Below, in pieces: positions 48,709 to 57,681 of a stretch of 64,000 nucleotides of DNA (within the stretch, counting starts at the first letter, position 1; every line of letters begins with the position of its first letter). This stretch comes from Crossiella sp. CA-258035 (lineage in GTDB: Bacteria; Actinomycetota; Actinomycetes; Mycobacteriales; Pseudonocardiaceae). The notes beneath the pieces are model-generated. The model was given only the letters and a program-made list of their open reading frames with translations, was not told where the DNA came from and searched no databases. The stretch covers positions 8,895,501-8,959,500 of the forward strand of contig NZ_CP116413.1 in assembly GCF_030064675.1 (NCBI RefSeq), in the 5' to 3' direction. The position numbers and the translations under genes are program-made.

Positions 48709-48737
48709 AGTGTGCGTGGGGGTCACTGGGGCGTCAA
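48709..48737 (-). promoter_or_regulatory. promoter of DUF433 copy 1
   Basis: On the minus strand -35 TTGACG (48737-48732), a 17-bp spacer and -10 CACACT (48714-48709) lie 6 bp before the GTG, predicting a leaderless mRNA. Confidence 0.65.
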
Positions 48738-48912
48738 TGCACCAGACGGAAGCTTCGGAGATTCCGAATCCGTGATCGCCGCGGGCGAACTCGCGGCGAC
48801 CACGGAGCGTGACCATGCCTACCGGATATGGCGTTGGACACATTTTCGCCGCAGAGAAAATGGTCTTGGACCGACCGGCGTGACTAATTACGGTCCCGGA
48901 ACGGAGAGGAAT

Positions 48913-49113
48913 TCAGTGTGCTCCGCCGCGCTGGAATTCGAGACAGAGGTCGACGTCGCCGATCTCCAGTTCCGGGTACTTCTGCACGATCTCCTCCGCG
49001 GTGCGGCCCTCGCAGACCAGCGCGACCACGGCGGCGACCGGGACCTTGGTGCCGGTGACGATGGGCACGCCGCCGAACAGCTCGGGGTCCGATGAGACCT
49101 GTAGGAAAGCCAT
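48913..49113 (-). CDS. DUF433 protein, copy 2
   Basis: 66 residues from ATG 49113 with AGGA about 8 bp upstream. It aligns without gaps to copy 1: FLQVSSDPELFGGVPIVTGT, VPVAAVVALVCEG, AEEIVQKYPELEIGDVDLC. The two copies are diverged, so the duplication is old. The 210 bp between the copies and the 133 bp to the symporter gene hold no other convincing ORF. A role as antitoxin or DNA-binding protein is family lore, not shown here. Confidence 0.85.
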   Translation of the reverse strand: MAFLQVSSDPELFGGVPIVTGTKVPVAAVVALVCEGRTAEEIVQKYPELEIGDVDLCLEFQRGGAH

Positions 49114-49246
49114 GTGAAGATCCTGCGCCTTCGACCAGTTGATGTCGACCGCACATAGTAGTGGCTTTCGTCAGACCAGAGGGGCACCCCGGTCCACCAT
49201 CAGGCGGATCGAGGTGCCCGGTAAACCGGCTGGCGGCCGGAAATAG

Positions 49247-50767
49247 TCACGCCCTGGCGCGCACGGTTTCCGGTTCGGTCGGTTTGTCGGCTTCGTCGCT
49301 GCTCAGCGAGTCGATCAGCTCGTCACGCTGCGTGGTGCGTTCCGGCTTGACCAGGCCGACCACCAGGAAGAGCACCAGCGAGGTCAGCAGCGGGTAGGCG
49401 ACCAGCGCTTCCTTGGCCACCGCGACACCGGTCTGCTGCGAGATGTAGAGCACCGCCCACACGCCCAGACCGCCCAGGGTGGAGGAGATCGCCGCGGTCG
49501 GGCCCATCCGGCGGAACCAGGGCAGCATGCCCAGCATCAGCGGTACCGCGATCGGGCCCATGGTGGCCGCGACCAGGTCGACCACCACCTTGAGCACGCC
49601 GCCGTTGGTGTCCAGCGAGACCGCCATCAGCATGCTCAGGCCGATGAAGCTGAACGTGGTGATCCTGGCCAGTTTCAGCTGGGCGGCCTCGGTCAGCCGC
49701 CGCGCGCCCTTCCACATCCTGGGCAGGATGTCCCTGGTGATCACCGCGGTGATCACGTTGGCGTCCGAGGAGACCATTGCCATGGTGTGCGAGAAGAACC
49801 CGGCCAGCACCAGGCCGATCATGCCCGCGGGCAGCATGACCTTGCCCAGCTCGATGTAGGCGTCGCCGGCGTTGAGCAGGTCCGGCACGATCAGCGGCGC
49901 GGCCCACATCGGGAAGAACAGGATCAGCGGCCACACCAGCCACAGCACCGAGGACAGGATCGCCGAGCGCCTGGCCTCGCGGCCCGAGGGCGCGGCCATG
50001 TAGCGCTGCGCCAGGTTCCACATGCCGCCGTTGTACTCCAGCGTCTTGATCACGAACAGCGCCATGAAGAAGGTGGCGGTGTAGGGCTCGCGCAGCGGTT
50101 CGCTGTTGGCCGCGGGCAGCTTGTCCCAGATCTCCCACATGAACTGCAGGCCGCCGAAGTGCGCGGCCACCGCCACGAACATCACGATGCCGGCCGCGCC
50201 CTGGATGATGAACTGGCCGAAGTCGGTGAGCGCGTCGGCCCACAGGCCACCCATCACCGAGTAGATCATCGTGACCACGCCGACGATCAGGATGCCGACC
50301 CAGATCGGCACCCCGGCGAAGCCGCGCAGCAGGATGGCCACCGCGGACCACTTGGCCGCGATGTCCACCACCTTGAGCACCGAGCCGGACCAGGCCATCA
50401 ACTGCTGGGCGGGCACGTTGTAGCGGCGGGCCAGGTACTCCAGCGGCGAGGCCACCCCGTGCTTGGACCGCAGCCGGTTCCAGCGCGCGGCGAACAGGAA
50501 CGCCCCGATGCCGATACCGATGCCGATGGTCAGCGCCCACCAGACGTAGACGGTCAGGCCGAGCCGGTAGGCCTCACTGGCGAACGCCACGAACATGACC
50601 GCGCTGTAGCCGGACATGTGGTGCGAGATGCCGGAGAGCCACCACGGCATCTTGCCGCCGGCGGTGAAGAAGTCGACGACGTTGGCGATCCGACCGCGTG
50701 ACCACCAGCCGATCCCGACCATCACGAAGAAGTACCCGCCGACCACGAGCCAGTCGAGGGTGCCCAT
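49247..50767 (-). CDS. sodium:solute symporter (SSS family)
   Basis: 506 residues from ATG 50767 with GGAGG 6 bp upstream. About 13 transmembrane helices are visible, starting LDWLVVGGYFFVMVGIGWW. FTAGGKMPWWLSGISHHMSGYSA is the SSS helix-1/2 signature and NVITAVITRDI matches the Na+-site region. Members import sugars, amino acids or carboxylates with sodium; the solute is not identifiable. The C-terminal tail is acidic. Palindromes in the divergent promoter region suggest joint control with lysE. Confidence 0.9.
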   Translation of the reverse strand: MGTLDWLVVGGYFFVMVGIGWWSRGRIANVVDFFTAGGKMPWWLSGISHHMSGYSAVMFVAFASEAYRLGLTVYVWWALTIGIGIGIGAFLFAARWNRLRSKHGVASPLEYLARRYNVPAQQLMAWSGSVLKVVDIAAKWSAVAILLRGFAGVPIWVGILIVGVVTMIYSVMGGLWADALTDFGQFIIQGAAGIVMFVAVAAHFGGLQFMWEIWDKLPAANSEPLREPYTATFFMALFVIKTLEYNGGMWNLAQRYMAAPSGREARRSAILSSVLWLVWPLILFFPMWAAPLIVPDLLNAGDAYIELGKVMLPAGMIGLVLAGFFSHTMAMVSSDANVITAVITRDILPRMWKGARRLTEAAQLKLARITTFSFIGLSMLMAVSLDTNGGVLKVVVDLVAATMGPIAVPLMLGMLPWFRRMGPTAAISSTLGGLGVWAVLYISQQTGVAVAKEALVAYPLLTSLVLFLVVGLVKPERTTQRDELIDSLSSDEADKPTEPETVRARA

Positions 50768-50867
50768 GACACCTCCAGGATCAGTACCCGCCACAGGGAG
50801 GCGGTCCTCAGTTGTGATCCGTCTTACGAGGTCACCCTTGGGTTACGGAACGATTTCCGATGAACCG

Positions 50868-50883
50868 AGTCACACCTGTGACT
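50868..50883. promoter_or_regulatory. palindrome in the symporter-LysE divergent region
   Basis: AGTCACA-CC-TGTGACT is a perfect 16-bp dyad. Further TGTGA pentamers follow at 50896 and 50908, and GTCACCC-TTG-GGTTAC lies at about 50831. A regulator of the divergent promoters is inferred. Confidence 0.5.
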
Positions 50884-50964
50884 AATGGTCAGATATGTGA
50901 ACGGAAATGTGATAAGGCGCCGCGAATGTCGCCCACTCGGGCACTTGCGGGCGAGACTGCTCGC

Positions 50965-51603
50965 ATGGACGTTGTGACCTGGCCGTTCGTGCTCACCTGC
51001 CTCGCCGTGGTGGTCGCCCCCGGCCCTTCGCTGGCGGTGATCGTGAACCAGGCGTTGCGCGCCGGTCGCACCACCGGGCTGGCCACCATCGCGGGCAACA
51101 CCAGCGGGCTGGTGTTCTGGGCCGCCGCCTCCGCGCTCGGGCTGACCGCGCTGGTCCGCACCTCCGAGGTGGCCTTCGTCGTGCTCAAGGTGGTCGGCGC
51201 GGCCTACCTGTGCTTCCTCGGCGTGCAGACCCTGCTGCGCTCGCGCAGGCACCTGCGCGAACAGGCCGACCTGGCCGCGGGCGAGCGGCCCACTGGCCTG
51301 TGGCCGGCCTACCGGGCGGGACTGCTGGCCAACCTGGCCAACCCCAAGGCCGCCGCGCTCTACCTCGCCCTGCTGCCGCAGTTCCTGCCCGCGGAGGGCT
51401 CGGTGCTGACCGGCACCGCGGTGCTGGCCGTGGTCCAGATGGCCATCAGCGCGGGCTGGTACGGGCTGGTGGTGCTGGCCGTGAGCACGGTGCGCCGGGT
51501 GCTGTCCAAGCCGGTGGTGCGGGCCCGGCTGGACCAGGTCAGCGGCCTGGTGCTGGTCGGCATGGGGGTGCGGATGGCCACGCTGACTCGGGCCACGCTC
51601 TAG
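50965..51603 (+). CDS. LysE/RhtB-family amino acid exporter
   Basis: 212 residues from ATG 50965. The N-terminal [20 protein letters not shown] is the family signature, with GVQTLLRSR and ANLANPKAAALYLALLPQF further on; six helices are expected. Members export amino acids or homoserine lactones. Substrate unknown. Divergent from the symporter. Confidence 0.9.
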   Translation: MDVVTWPFVLTCLAVVVAPGPSLAVIVNQALRAGRTTGLATIAGNTSGLVFWAAASALGLTALVRTSEVAFVVLKVVGAAYLCFLGVQTLLRSRRHLREQADLAAGERPTGLWPAYRAGLLANLANPKAAALYLALLPQFLPAEGSVLTGTAVLAVVQMAISAGWYGLVVLAVSTVRRVLSKPVVRARLDQVSGLVLVGMGVRMATLTRATL

Positions 51604-51664
51604 GTGATCCCGGTCACTAACTCTGTTACCTCCAGAAGGGTGACCAATCCCCGCTTGCTGCGGG

Positions 51665-51678
51665 TTACTCACAGGTAA
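51665..51678. promoter_or_regulatory. palindromic operator upstream of the acyl-CoA dehydrogenase gene
   Basis: TTACTCACAGGTAA matches the etfD-upstream site (reverse complement TTACTCACCAGTAA) at 12 of 14 bases. A weaker copy, TTACCGGCCAGTAG, is at 51689-51702. Confidence 0.65.
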
Positions 51679-51750
51679 TACCCTGTTGTTACCGGCCAGT
51701 AGGGGACCGGCCCGGAAGGCCAGCACCCCGCACAACACGGGAGCGACGAG

Positions 51751-53586
51751 ATGGGCCACTACAAGAGCAACCTGCGCGACCTCGAGTTCAACCTGTTCGA
51801 GGTCTTCAAGATCCAGGAGCGCCTGGGCAAGGCGCCCTTCGACCAGGCGGATGAGGACACCGCGCGCGGGATTCTCAGTGAGCTGAACAACCTGGCGACC
51901 GGCCCGCTGGCCGACTCCTTCGCCGACGCCGACCGCAACCCGCCGGTGTTCGACCCGAAGACGCACTCGGTGGCCCTGCCGGAGTCGCTGAAGGCCTCCT
52001 ACAACGCGCTGCAGGACGGCGAGTGGGGCAAGCTCTTCCTGCCGGAGGAGCAGGGCGGCTACGGCCTGCCCCGCACCGTGCAGTGGGCCGCCGCCGAGCT
52101 GATCCTGGGCGCCAACCCGGCCGTGTTCATGTACCTGACCGGCCCCAGCTTCTCCACCATCGTGCACCGCAACGGCACCGAGGAGCAGCGGCACTGGGCC
52201 CAGCTCATGCTGGACCGGGGCTGGAACGCGACCATGGTGCTGACCGAGCCGGACGCCGGTTCCGACGTCGGCGCCGGGCGCACCAAGGCCGTGCGGCAGG
52301 AGGACGGCAGCTGGCACCTGGACGGCGTGAAGCGGTTCATCACCTCCGCCGAGCAGGACCTCAGCGAGAACATCGTGCACCTGGTGCTGGCCCGCCCCGA
52401 GGGCCCCGGCATCGAGCCGAAGCCGGGCACCAAGGGCCTGAGCCTGTTCCTGGTGCCCAAGTTCCACTTCGACTCCAAGACCGGTGAGCTGGGCGAGCGC
52501 AACGGCGCCTTCGTCACCAACGTCGAGCACAAGATGGGCCTGAAGGCCTCCACCACCTGTGAGCTGACCTTCGGCCAGCACGGGGTGCCGGCCAAGGGCT
52601 GGCTGATGGGCGAGGTGCACGACGGCATCGCGCAGATGTTCCAGGTCATCGAGTACGCCCGGATGATGGTCGGCACCAAGGCGATCGCCACCCTGTCCAC
52701 CGGCTACCTCAACGCGCGCGACTACGCCAAGGAGCGCGTGCAGTCGGCCGACCTGACCCAGATGCTGGACAAGACCGCGCCCAGGGTGCCCATCACCAAC
52801 CACCCGGACGTGCGGCGGATCCTGATGCTGCAGAAGGCCTACACCGAGGGCCTGCGCGCGGTGTACCTCTACACCGCGACCTTCCAGGACTCGATCATCG
52901 CCCGGGAGAACACCGAGCTGGCCGAGCGGGTCAACGACCTGCTGCTGCCGATCGTCAAGGGTGTCGGCTCCGAGCGCGCCTACGAGCTGCTCGCGCTGTC
53001 CCTGCAGACCCTCGGCGGTTCCGGCTTCCTCCAGGACTACCCGATCGAGCAGTACATCCGGGACGCCAAGATCGACACCCTGTACGAGGGCACCACGGCG
53101 ATCCAGTCCCTGGACTTCTTCTTCCGCAAGATCGTGCGGGACAAGGGCCAGGCGCTCGGCTTCATCTCGGGCGAGATCCAGAAGACGCTGGACTCCGAGA
53201 TCGGCAACGGCCGCCTGAAGGAGGAGCGCGCGCTGCTCAAGACCGCCCTGGAGGACGTGCAGGGCATGCTGGGCGCGATGATCGGCTTCCTGACCACCGC
53301 GCAGGAGGACCCGCGCAACACCTACAAGGTCGGCCAGAACACCGTCCGGCTGCTGATGAGCGCGGGCGACCTGCTGGTCGGCTGGCAGCTGCTGCGCCAG
53401 GCCGAGATCGCCATCACCGCACTGGACGGCGGCTCGGTCCCGGCCAAGGACCAGGCCTTCTACCAGGGCAAGCTGGCCGCGGCCTCGTTCTTCGCCAAGT
53501 CGGTGCTGCCCGAGCTGACCGCTCGCCGCAAGATCGTGGAGACCACGGACAACGGGCTGATGGACCTGGACGTGGCCGCGTTCTGA
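51751..53586 (+). CDS. acyl-CoA dehydrogenase, long FadE5-like form
   Basis: 611 residues, longer than the usual 380-residue enzymes because of a C-terminal helical extension, as in FadE5-type dehydrogenases. [13 protein letters not shown] is the FAD/substrate signature, [23 protein letters not shown] is near the C-terminal signature, and YEGTTAIQ carries the catalytic Glu. It oxidises acyl-CoA to trans-2-enoyl-CoA in beta-oxidation, with electrons going to ETF and probably then to EtfD (36523-38787). The operator-like site 73 bp upstream is shared with etfD. Confidence 0.94.
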   Translation: MGHYKSNLRDLEFNLFEVFKIQERLGKAPFDQADEDTARGILSELNNLATGPLADSFADADRNPPVFDPKTHSVALPESLKASYNALQDGEWGKLFLPEEQGGYGLPRTVQWAAAELILGANPAVFMYLTGPSFSTIVHRNGTEEQRHWAQLMLDRGWNATMVLTEPDAGSDVGAGRTKAVRQEDGSWHLDGVKRFITSAEQDLSENIVHLVLARPEGPGIEPKPGTKGLSLFLVPKFHFDSKTGELGERNGAFVTNVEHKMGLKASTTCELTFGQHGVPAKGWLMGEVHDGIAQMFQVIEYARMMVGTKAIATLSTGYLNARDYAKERVQSADLTQMLDKTAPRVPITNHPDVRRILMLQKAYTEGLRAVYLYTATFQDSIIARENTELAERVNDLLLPIVKGVGSERAYELLALSLQTLGGSGFLQDYPIEQYIRDAKIDTLYEGTTAIQSLDFFFRKIVRDKGQALGFISGEIQKTLDSEIGNGRLKEERALLKTALEDVQGMLGAMIGFLTTAQEDPRNTYKVGQNTVRLLMSAGDLLVGWQLLRQAEIAITALDGGSVPAKDQAFYQGKLAAASFFAKSVLPELTARRKIVETTDNGLMDLDVAAF

Positions 53587-53607
53587 GGTTCCACCACCTG
53601 ACGCTGT

Positions 53608-53639
53608 CGGGGCCGCGACGGGACTCCCTCGCGGCCCCG
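53608..53639. terminator. bidirectional terminator
   Basis: CGGGGCCGCGA (53608-53618) and TCGCGGCCCCG (53629-53639) form a perfect 11-bp stem between the convergent acyl-CoA dehydrogenase and DUF1206 genes. Confidence 0.83.
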
Positions 53640-53653
53640 CTGCACGTCCGGGC

Positions 53654-54445
53654 TCAGGTGCGGTGGCAGCGGGCCTCGGCGAAGCAGTACACGCCGAAGG
53701 CGGCCACACCCAGCGCGACCAGGCCGAGCAGGTAGGGGCCGTAGTCGGCGGCGGCCAGCGTGCGCAGCGCCGCGTCCAGGCCGCCTGCCTGCTTGGGGTC
53801 GTGGTTGATCGCGGCCAGGCCGATCAGCACGCCGACCACCCCGTAGGCCACGCCCTTGGCCACGAACCCGGTCTGCCCGAGCCGCACGGTCAGCCGCTGG
53901 GTGCCGTGCGGCAGCTTGGTCAGGTCGAGGTCCTCGGTGAAGGACTTGCGGATGCCCTTGACCGCGGCCGCCACGCCGACGCCGAGCACGACCAGCGCGA
54001 GCAGCCCGACCAGGAAAGGCCCGGCGGGCAAGGACATCAGCCAGCCGGTGATCTCCTGCTGGCTCTGATCTCCTTGCTGGGCCCCGGATCCGGTCAGCAG
54101 CTGCACCGAGACCACGGCCAGCACCGCACCGGCGAACCCGTGCGCGGCGGCCGAAACCCGTTTACTGGCTTTGAGTCCGTGGCCGCTGACCGCGACCAGG
54201 AACTGCCACACCGCGAAGAAGGCGAGTCCGGCGGCCAGCACGACCAGCAGCACGCCGCCCAGTGGCTGCTCGGCCACCGAGGCCAGCGCGCCCTTCTGGT
54301 CCGCCTCACCGGCGCTGTCCCCGACCGCGACCTGCACGGCCAGCCAGGCCACCACGAGGTGCACGATCCCGAAGCACACCGCGCCGATCCGGCCGAGCCG
54401 CACCACCCACCGCTTGTCCTGTTCAGCACTCCGCGTGGACACCAT
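53654..54445 (-). CDS. DUF1206 integral membrane protein
   Basis: 263 residues from ATG 54445; in-frame ATG 54487 would add 14. Six hydrophobic helices form three two-helix repeats, each with a Gly-rich second helix (LGRIGAVCFGIVHLVVAWL, FAGAVLAVVSVQL, GQTGFVAKGVAYGVVGVLIG), the DUF1206 plan. Function unknown. A perfect 15-bp inverted repeat spans the start codon region. Follows the VanW gene by 10-50 bp depending on the start. Confidence 0.85.
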   Translation of the reverse strand: MVSTRSAEQDKRWVVRLGRIGAVCFGIVHLVVAWLAVQVAVGDSAGEADQKGALASVAEQPLGGVLLVVLAAGLAFFAVWQFLVAVSGHGLKASKRVSAAAHGFAGAVLAVVSVQLLTGSGAQQGDQSQQEITGWLMSLPAGPFLVGLLALVVLGVGVAAAVKGIRKSFTEDLDLTKLPHGTQRLTVRLGQTGFVAKGVAYGVVGVLIGLAAINHDPKQAGGLDAALRTLAAADYGPYLLGLVALGVAAFGVYCFAEARCHRT

Positions 54446-54468
54446 TGCTCTCGGGTGTCCACGCGGAG
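54429..54468. promoter_or_regulatory. 15-bp-arm inverted repeat at the DUF1206 start
   Basis: Arms 54429-54443 and 54454-54468 are perfect complements (CTCCGCGTGGACACC and its mirror) with a 10-bp centre. ATG 54445 lies at the edge of the loop. It could terminate the VanW transcript, act as an operator, or mask the start codon. Confidence 0.7.
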
Positions 54469-54496
54469 GAACAGCGAAACGGGCCATATGGCCTAG

Positions 54497-57400
54497 TCAG
54501 GGCGTCGGCGGCCCGCAGACGATCTTGTCCTGGGCCTTGTAGGTCACCGTGCGCCGCTCGGTGCGGGTCTTGCCACTGGCCAGATCCTTTATCGTGCGGG
54601 TGTCGGTGATGGTGAAGCCCTCGAGGCCGCCGCTGGGCTTGCAGTCCGGCTTGTCGGTGACGTGCCGGGTGGCGGGCTGGGTGACGTTGGTGCGCTGGCC
54701 TTCCTGGCCCTGCACCTCGTAGGTCTTGGTGCCCCACAGCTGCACGGCGATCGAGCCGTTGGTCCAGATGGTCTGGATGTAGATGCCGGTCTTCGTGTCG
54801 TTCTTGAACTTCACGTCGATCAGGCTCTGACCGCTGGGGCCCTGGAAGACCGTGGCCTCCCGGCCGGCCGGGTAGCGGCTGATGTAGTTGCTGTGCTCCT
54901 TGTGCTCCACGTCGACCATGCCCGCGTAGTAGGCGGCGTTGTAGAGCGTGGTGGCCATCTGGGACACCCCGCCGCCGACGCCGCGGCCGGGCAGGCCGTG
55001 CTCGAGGATGCCGGCCTCGACGTAGCCGGTGGCCTCGTTGCGCGGGCCGGTGCGGGCGTTGAGGCTGAAGGTCTCGCCCGGCTTGACCACCGCGCCGTTG
55101 ATCTGCTCGGCGGCCCGGCGGATGTTCTGCCCGGAGTCGGCGGCGAAGCCCTTGGTCTCGAACCGGCTGATCATCTCCTTGACGCCCAGCTGGTTGGCCT
55201 GCTCGGTGGTCAGCTTGGCCGGCTGCTCGCCGTACTCGGCCTTGATGGTGCGGTTGTCCGTGCGGCGCAACACTTCTGGCAGCCCGGTGAGGGTCTTCTC
55301 CCAGTCCACGCCCCGGCCGTCCACGGACTCCTTGACCACCGGCTTGCCGCCCTCGATGACGAAGGTGGCGTCCTTGCCCGGCTTCTCGGTGGAGGCCAGC
55401 TGCGGCTTGGCGGCCTCGGCCACCTTGGCGCTGTCCAGCTTGGGCGTCAGGTTGCCGCCCTCGTCGACCTCGAACTTCAGCGCGCTGGCGATCGCGGCCG
55501 GGGTGAGGTTGGCGTTCTTGCCCTCGCCCTGCACCACCACGGGCCCGGAGACCGCGGGCTTGGCGATCTCCTCCAGCGCCTTGCGCACCGAGTCCGGCGT
55601 GCTCTTGACCTGGCTGGCGCTGACCGGCAGCTCGACCACCTTGCCGTCGGCCCAGTCGGCGACCATGGCCGCGCTGGCCTTCTCGATGTCCAGCTTCTGC
55701 CCGGCCTTCGGGTCCACTGCCACCGGCTTGGCGCCCTGGAAGCGCACCGTGCCCTCGACCGGCTCCCGGTCGGTCTTGCCGCGCAGGCCCTCCATGGCGG
55801 AGGTCAGCTTGGGCCCGTCGGCGCGGGTGACCACGCCGACGTCCCGGGTGCCGAAGAAGGAGGACAGGCGGGTGAGCGGGTTGAGCGGCTGCGCGCCCGC
55901 CTGGTCCAGGGTGGCCGGCCAGTCCAGGGTCAGCCCGGCTTCCTGCGTGTTGACGCTGGCCTCGACATCGCCGGCCCGCACGGTCACCGGCTTGGTCAGC
56001 CGCGGCTCGATCTGCTGCCGCAGCTTGGCCTCGGCCGCCGCCCGGTCCAGTCCACCGACGTCCACCCCGGCCACGGCCACCCCACGCGGCACATTGCCCT
56101 GGGACAACAGCAGGTCAACCCCGTAGAGCAGCCCGAACACCCCGAACGCGGCCGCCACACCCATGATCGTCCGCCGCTTGCGCTTGCTCTTGCGCTCGTC
56201 GTCGGCCCCGTCGGAGAACCCGTCCCCGGCCTCGCCAGGCGGCGTAGGTGGCAACGCGGCGACCACGGTCGCCTCCTCCTCCCGCACCGGCGTCGGCAGG
56301 AAGGAGGTGGCGGCCCCGATCTTGGGAATCCGCACCGTGTCGACTTCCGGATCGGGCTGCCGCCCCGCGCCCAGCGGCCGGGGGATGGACTGCGTCGGCT
56401 GCTCGATCTGCCGCGTCGGCTGCTCGGCGGACCGCCCGGGAATGGCCTGCGTCGGCGCGTCAACCCCCCGCGCCTGCGGCCGGACCTGTCCCCGGGGCGG
56501 GGTGCCAGGCCCCTGGGCCGGGTTGTCGAAGCCACGCGGCGGCGTGCCCTGGGCGGGCTTGTCGAAACCGCGCGGCGGCGTGCCGGTGCCCTGGTTCAGC
56601 GCGTCGAACCCGGGCGGCGGGGTGCCGGGCTGACTCGGGAAACCACGGGGCGGGGTGCCCTGGTTCGGGAAGCCGCGGGGCGGCGTGCCGGGTCCCTGGC
56701 GCGGGAAGCCGCGCGGCGGGGTGCCGGGGGCGTCGCCGGGGAAACCGCGGGGCGGCGTGCCAGGTGCGTGCGCTTCCTGGCCTCGGGGCGGTGTGCCCGC
56801 TCCCTGTGCCTCGAAACCGCGCGGCGGCGTGCCAGGCCCCTGCGTCTCCAAGCCACGGGACGCCATGCCCGGTCCCCGCGCCTCCTGGCCACGGGGCGGC
56901 GTGGCCGGTCCCTGCGCTTCCGGATCGCGGGACGGCATGCCCGGCGTGTGTGTCTCCGGACCCCGGGTCTGTCCCTGGCCCTCGAAGCCGCGCGGCCGGG
57001 CGCCCTGGCCGTCAGCACCCCGGGCCGGGGCACCCTGGCCCTGAGCCGGGAAGCCCTGCCCCTGGCGCTCCACGCCTCGCGGCGGCGTCCCCGGGCCCTG
57101 CGCCTCGGTGCCACGCGGTGGGACCGGTGCGCCCAACTGCTGCGGCGGCAGGCCCCTCGGCGAGGTCAGCTCCGCGGCCGACGGGTACGACTGGCTCGCC
57201 TCGGCGGGCCGGATCGGCGCGAACAGGCCCCTGGTGAGCGGCTCGGGCTGCACCGGCGGGTTGGGCGGCGGCGGGTTCTTGCCCCGGTTCGGGGCCTCCG
57301 CCGCGGTCTCGGCCGCGGGCGGCTCCGGCGCGCTCTGCGGGGCCGGGCCGGACTGCTCCGCCGGCTCGGCGTCACTGCGCGGCGCGGGGTCGGCACTCGG

Positions 57401-57610
57401 CGTCTCGGCCTCGGGCTCGGCGGCCGTCGGCTCCGGTGTCGTCATCGGGCGGGTGTGCTGGTCAGCGCCCGCGGCGAGTTGCTCGGTGTGCGGGTCCAGC
57501 CCGTTGGCGGGCGTCCCGTCCTCGGCCGTGGGCTCGTCTACCGGCTGCGGGGCGGACAACACCGTCGTCTGCTCTGACCGCGGGCCGGGCCGCTGCTCTT
57601 CCTCCGGCAC
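54497..57610 (-). CDS. VanW-family membrane protein with GTPPRGF-repeat N-terminus
   Basis: 1037 residues from GTG 57610 with GAAGGGG just upstream. Residues 1-460 are low-complexity and Pro/Gly/Glu-rich, with about 12 GTPPRG repeats. One transmembrane helix (IMGVAAAFGVFGLLYGVDLLL) follows a KSKRKRR stop, so the N-terminal half is cytoplasmic. Outside are YoaR/PG-binding-4-like domains and the VanW domain: VKPGETFSLNARTGPRN, GGGVSQMATTLYNAAYYAG, EHSNYISRYPAGREATVF. VanW proteins are linked to the cell wall but biochemically undefined. A single-pass envelope protein. Confidence 0.88.
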   Translation of the reverse strand: MPEEEQRPGPRSEQTTVLSAPQPVDEPTAEDGTPANGLDPHTEQLAAGADQHTRPMTTPEPTAAEPEAETPSADPAPRSDAEPAEQSGPAPQSAPEPPAAETAAEAPNRGKNPPPPNPPVQPEPLTRGLFAPIRPAEASQSYPSAAELTSPRGLPPQQLGAPVPPRGTEAQGPGTPPRGVERQGQGFPAQGQGAPARGADGQGARPRGFEGQGQTRGPETHTPGMPSRDPEAQGPATPPRGQEARGPGMASRGLETQGPGTPPRGFEAQGAGTPPRGQEAHAPGTPPRGFPGDAPGTPPRGFPRQGPGTPPRGFPNQGTPPRGFPSQPGTPPPGFDALNQGTGTPPRGFDKPAQGTPPRGFDNPAQGPGTPPRGQVRPQARGVDAPTQAIPGRSAEQPTRQIEQPTQSIPRPLGAGRQPDPEVDTVRIPKIGAATSFLPTPVREEEATVVAALPPTPPGEAGDGFSDGADDERKSKRKRRTIMGVAAAFGVFGLLYGVDLLLSQGNVPRGVAVAGVDVGGLDRAAAEAKLRQQIEPRLTKPVTVRAGDVEASVNTQEAGLTLDWPATLDQAGAQPLNPLTRLSSFFGTRDVGVVTRADGPKLTSAMEGLRGKTDREPVEGTVRFQGAKPVAVDPKAGQKLDIEKASAAMVADWADGKVVELPVSASQVKSTPDSVRKALEEIAKPAVSGPVVVQGEGKNANLTPAAIASALKFEVDEGGNLTPKLDSAKVAEAAKPQLASTEKPGKDATFVIEGGKPVVKESVDGRGVDWEKTLTGLPEVLRRTDNRTIKAEYGEQPAKLTTEQANQLGVKEMISRFETKGFAADSGQNIRRAAEQINGAVVKPGETFSLNARTGPRNEATGYVEAGILEHGLPGRGVGGGVSQMATTLYNAAYYAGMVDVEHKEHSNYISRYPAGREATVFQGPSGQSLIDVKFKNDTKTGIYIQTIWTNGSIAVQLWGTKTYEVQGQEGQRTNVTQPATRHVTDKPDCKPSGGLEGFTITDTRTIKDLASGKTRTERRTVTYKAQDKIVCGPPTP
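56490..57120 (-). repeat. GTPPRG(F/Q) coding repeat array
   Basis: About 12 copies of GTPPRGF/Q separated by 6-15 variable residues (EAQGP, FPRQGP, FDNPAQGP) lie in the cytoplasmic part of the VanW protein. DNA units near GGGGCGGCGTGCC are alike, so slippage or recombination could change copy number. Confidence 0.82.
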
Positions 57611-57681
57611 CGTGTCCCCTTCTGACGTGGGCGCGAGCACGCGCCTGGCTAGCTACCCGGCTGTCACGTCGAGGGCACGCG

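Noticed and set aside
48884-49187. Toxin ORF overlapping DUF433 copy 2
   Set aside because: The overlapping frames show no PIN or other toxin motif and look like shadows of the 66-residue gene.
48230-49246. Integrated element at the tRNA-Gly 3' end
   Set aside because: No integrase, no repeated tRNA 3' segment found downstream and gene content is ordinary; DUF433 genes alone are not enough.
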